Positions 5,764 through 6,698 of a stretch of 6,698 nt of DNA are shown piece by piece. Every line of letters starts with the position of its first letter. Within the stretch, counting starts at the first letter, position 1. This stretch comes from Oscillospiraceae bacterium. GTDB lineage: Bacteria; Bacillota_A; Clostridia; Oscillospirales; Oscillospiraceae. Where the stretch lies: contig JAISBX010000068.1 of the NCBI GenBank assembly GCA_031265965.1, forward strand, positions 1 through 6,698, in the 5' to 3' direction. The position numbers and the translations under genes were made by a program. The notes beneath the pieces were generated by a model. The model did not search any database and was not told where the DNA came from. It worked only from the letters and a program-made list of their open reading frames with translations.

Positions 5764-6698
5764 ATGCAGACACACAAGTTCCCAAAATTGTTCGAGCCTA
5801 TAAGCTTGGGCGGGGCGTTTTTCCGGAACCGGATATTCTCGTCGCCGCAGGATACGTACAGGCTCACGGCGGAAAATTTCCTCAACGACGACGCGACGGC
5901 GTTCTATGAGGTAAAGGCGCTCGGGGGCTTCGCCTCCGTGTGTCTGGGCGACCTCATGGTCGATTCGCTCGCGGGGCACTCGCACCCGTTCCAGTTGCGC
6001 GGCGACGACGTGAAGGGGCGCGTGAGCCTCACTAAAACGCTCAACGCCATAACGCGCCACGGCGCCGTCGCGGCTGTGGAGCTCAACCACGCGGGCGGCA
6101 ACGGCGGCGTCCTGTATGAGCTCGCGGGCGCCCCGTATGGGGTTAGTGGCATCAAACTTGACGGCGCGCAAGAGGGATTCATATACGGCGTGAGCGACGG
6201 GGAGCGCGAGGGCGTGCCCGTGCGGGAGATGCCGCAGGAGTGGATAGAGAGGCTCATCAAGTGCTATGCCGAAGCCGCGGCGTTCTCCAAGAAGTGCGGC
6301 GCCGGCATGATAACGCTCCACGGGGGCCACGGCTGGCTGCTGGCGCAGTTCATGTCGCGCGCCGCCAACCGCAGGCGCGACGACTGGGGCGGCGCGCTGA
6401 GAAACCGTATGCGCTTCCCGCTCGCCGTGATAAAGGCGGTGCGCGCCGCCGTCGGCCCCGCTGTGCCGATAGAGATACGCATATCCGGCGCGGAGCACAT
6501 ACCCGGCGGGTACGACATCGACGAGGGCGTTAGGATAGCCAAGGCGCTCGATGGGCGCGTAGACCTCATACACGTGTCCGCCGGGCACCACGAGAACGAC
6601 GCGGCCTCCATGATAACGCACCCCACAATGTTCCTGCCCGACGGCGTGAACGTAAAATACGCGGCCGCCGTGAAAAAGAGCGTGAAGACGCCCGTGGC
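5764..6698 (+). CDS. Second NADH:flavin oxidoreductase (Old Yellow Enzyme family), 3' end outside window
   Basis: The frame is open from the ATG at 5764 to the window end: 311 whole codons covering most of an FMN-binding TIM barrel. It is a clear but divergent paralog of the preceding gene. Shared elements are LFEPISLGGAFFRNRI (9-24), HGGHGWLLAQFMS (186-198) with an N-x-R-x-D-x-W-G-G element after it, SGAEHIPGGYDIDEG (241-255), VSAGHHEN with His276 at the FadH His252 position, and FLPDGVNVKYAAAVKK (290-305). It again has Trp (191) where FadH has the catalytic Tyr. Between about residues 119 and 157 it is some 18 residues longer than its neighbour, in the loop before the active-site strand. 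Whether it carries the Fe-S motif and the NAD(P)H/FAD domains cannot be seen here; family relatives usually do. The tandem arrangement suggests sequential or paired redox steps on one compound, as the paralogs BaiCD and BaiH do for bile acids. Its Ile codons are mostly ATA. Confidence 0.87.
   Translation, partial: MQTHKFPKLFEPISLGGAFFRNRIFSSPQDTYRLTAENFLNDDATAFYEVKALGGFASVCLGDLMVDSLAGHSHPFQLRGDDVKGRVSLTKTLNAITRHGAVAAVELNHAGGNGGVLYELAGAPYGVSGIKLDGAQEGFIYGVSDGEREGVPVREMPQEWIERLIKCYAEAAAFSKKCGAGMITLHGGHGWLLAQFMSRAANRRRDDWGGALRNRMRFPLAVIKAVRAAVGPAVPIEIRISGAEHIPGGYDIDEGVRIAKALDGRVDLIHVSAGHHENDAASMITHPTMFLPDGVNVKYAAAVKKSVKTPV

Overview
The window is a compact, single-strand (+) piece of a bacterial chromosome with six genes in a row. 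No RNA gene, mobile element, CRISPR array or long non-coding stretch was seen. It is GC-rich. Isoleucine is often encoded by ATA and arginine by AGG, a combination seen in some anaerobic Clostridia and in Synergistota. I cannot decide the taxon from the sequence. Two flavoenzymes of a family with an oxygen-sensitive [4Fe-4S] cluster suggest an anaerobic, possibly gut-type, lifestyle.

Layout: bases 1-177 are the C-terminal end of a ribose/sugar-type (CUT2, RbsC-like) ABC permease. It overlaps by 4 bp an RbsA-like double-ATPase (174-1754), which overlaps by 4 bp a second RbsC-like permease (1751-2737). After 35 bp comes a two-domain cupin protein (2773-3750). After 20 bp comes a complete 646-residue flavin/iron-sulfur 'ene-reductase' of the 2,4-dienoyl-CoA reductase / BaiCD / trimethylamine dehydrogenase type (3771-5711). 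After 52 bp comes a second, divergent member of the same family, cut by the window end (5764 onward).

The two ATGA/GTGA overlaps and the short gaps argue for one operon. No clear promoter or intrinsic terminator was found inside it. A hairpin over the stop codon of the first flavoenzyme gene may be a processing or partial-termination site. The simplest reading is an uptake-and-modification cassette: a heteromeric CUT2 importer brings in a small, probably polar or glycosylated compound, the cupin protein isomerises or otherwise processes it, and two paralogous Fe-S flavoenzymes carry out redox steps, perhaps reduction of alpha,beta-unsaturated carbonyl groups. The substrate cannot be read from the sequence. 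Both flavoenzymes have Trp where the characterised 2,4-dienoyl-CoA reductase has its catalytic Tyr, so this is likely a subfamily with different chemistry or substrate.
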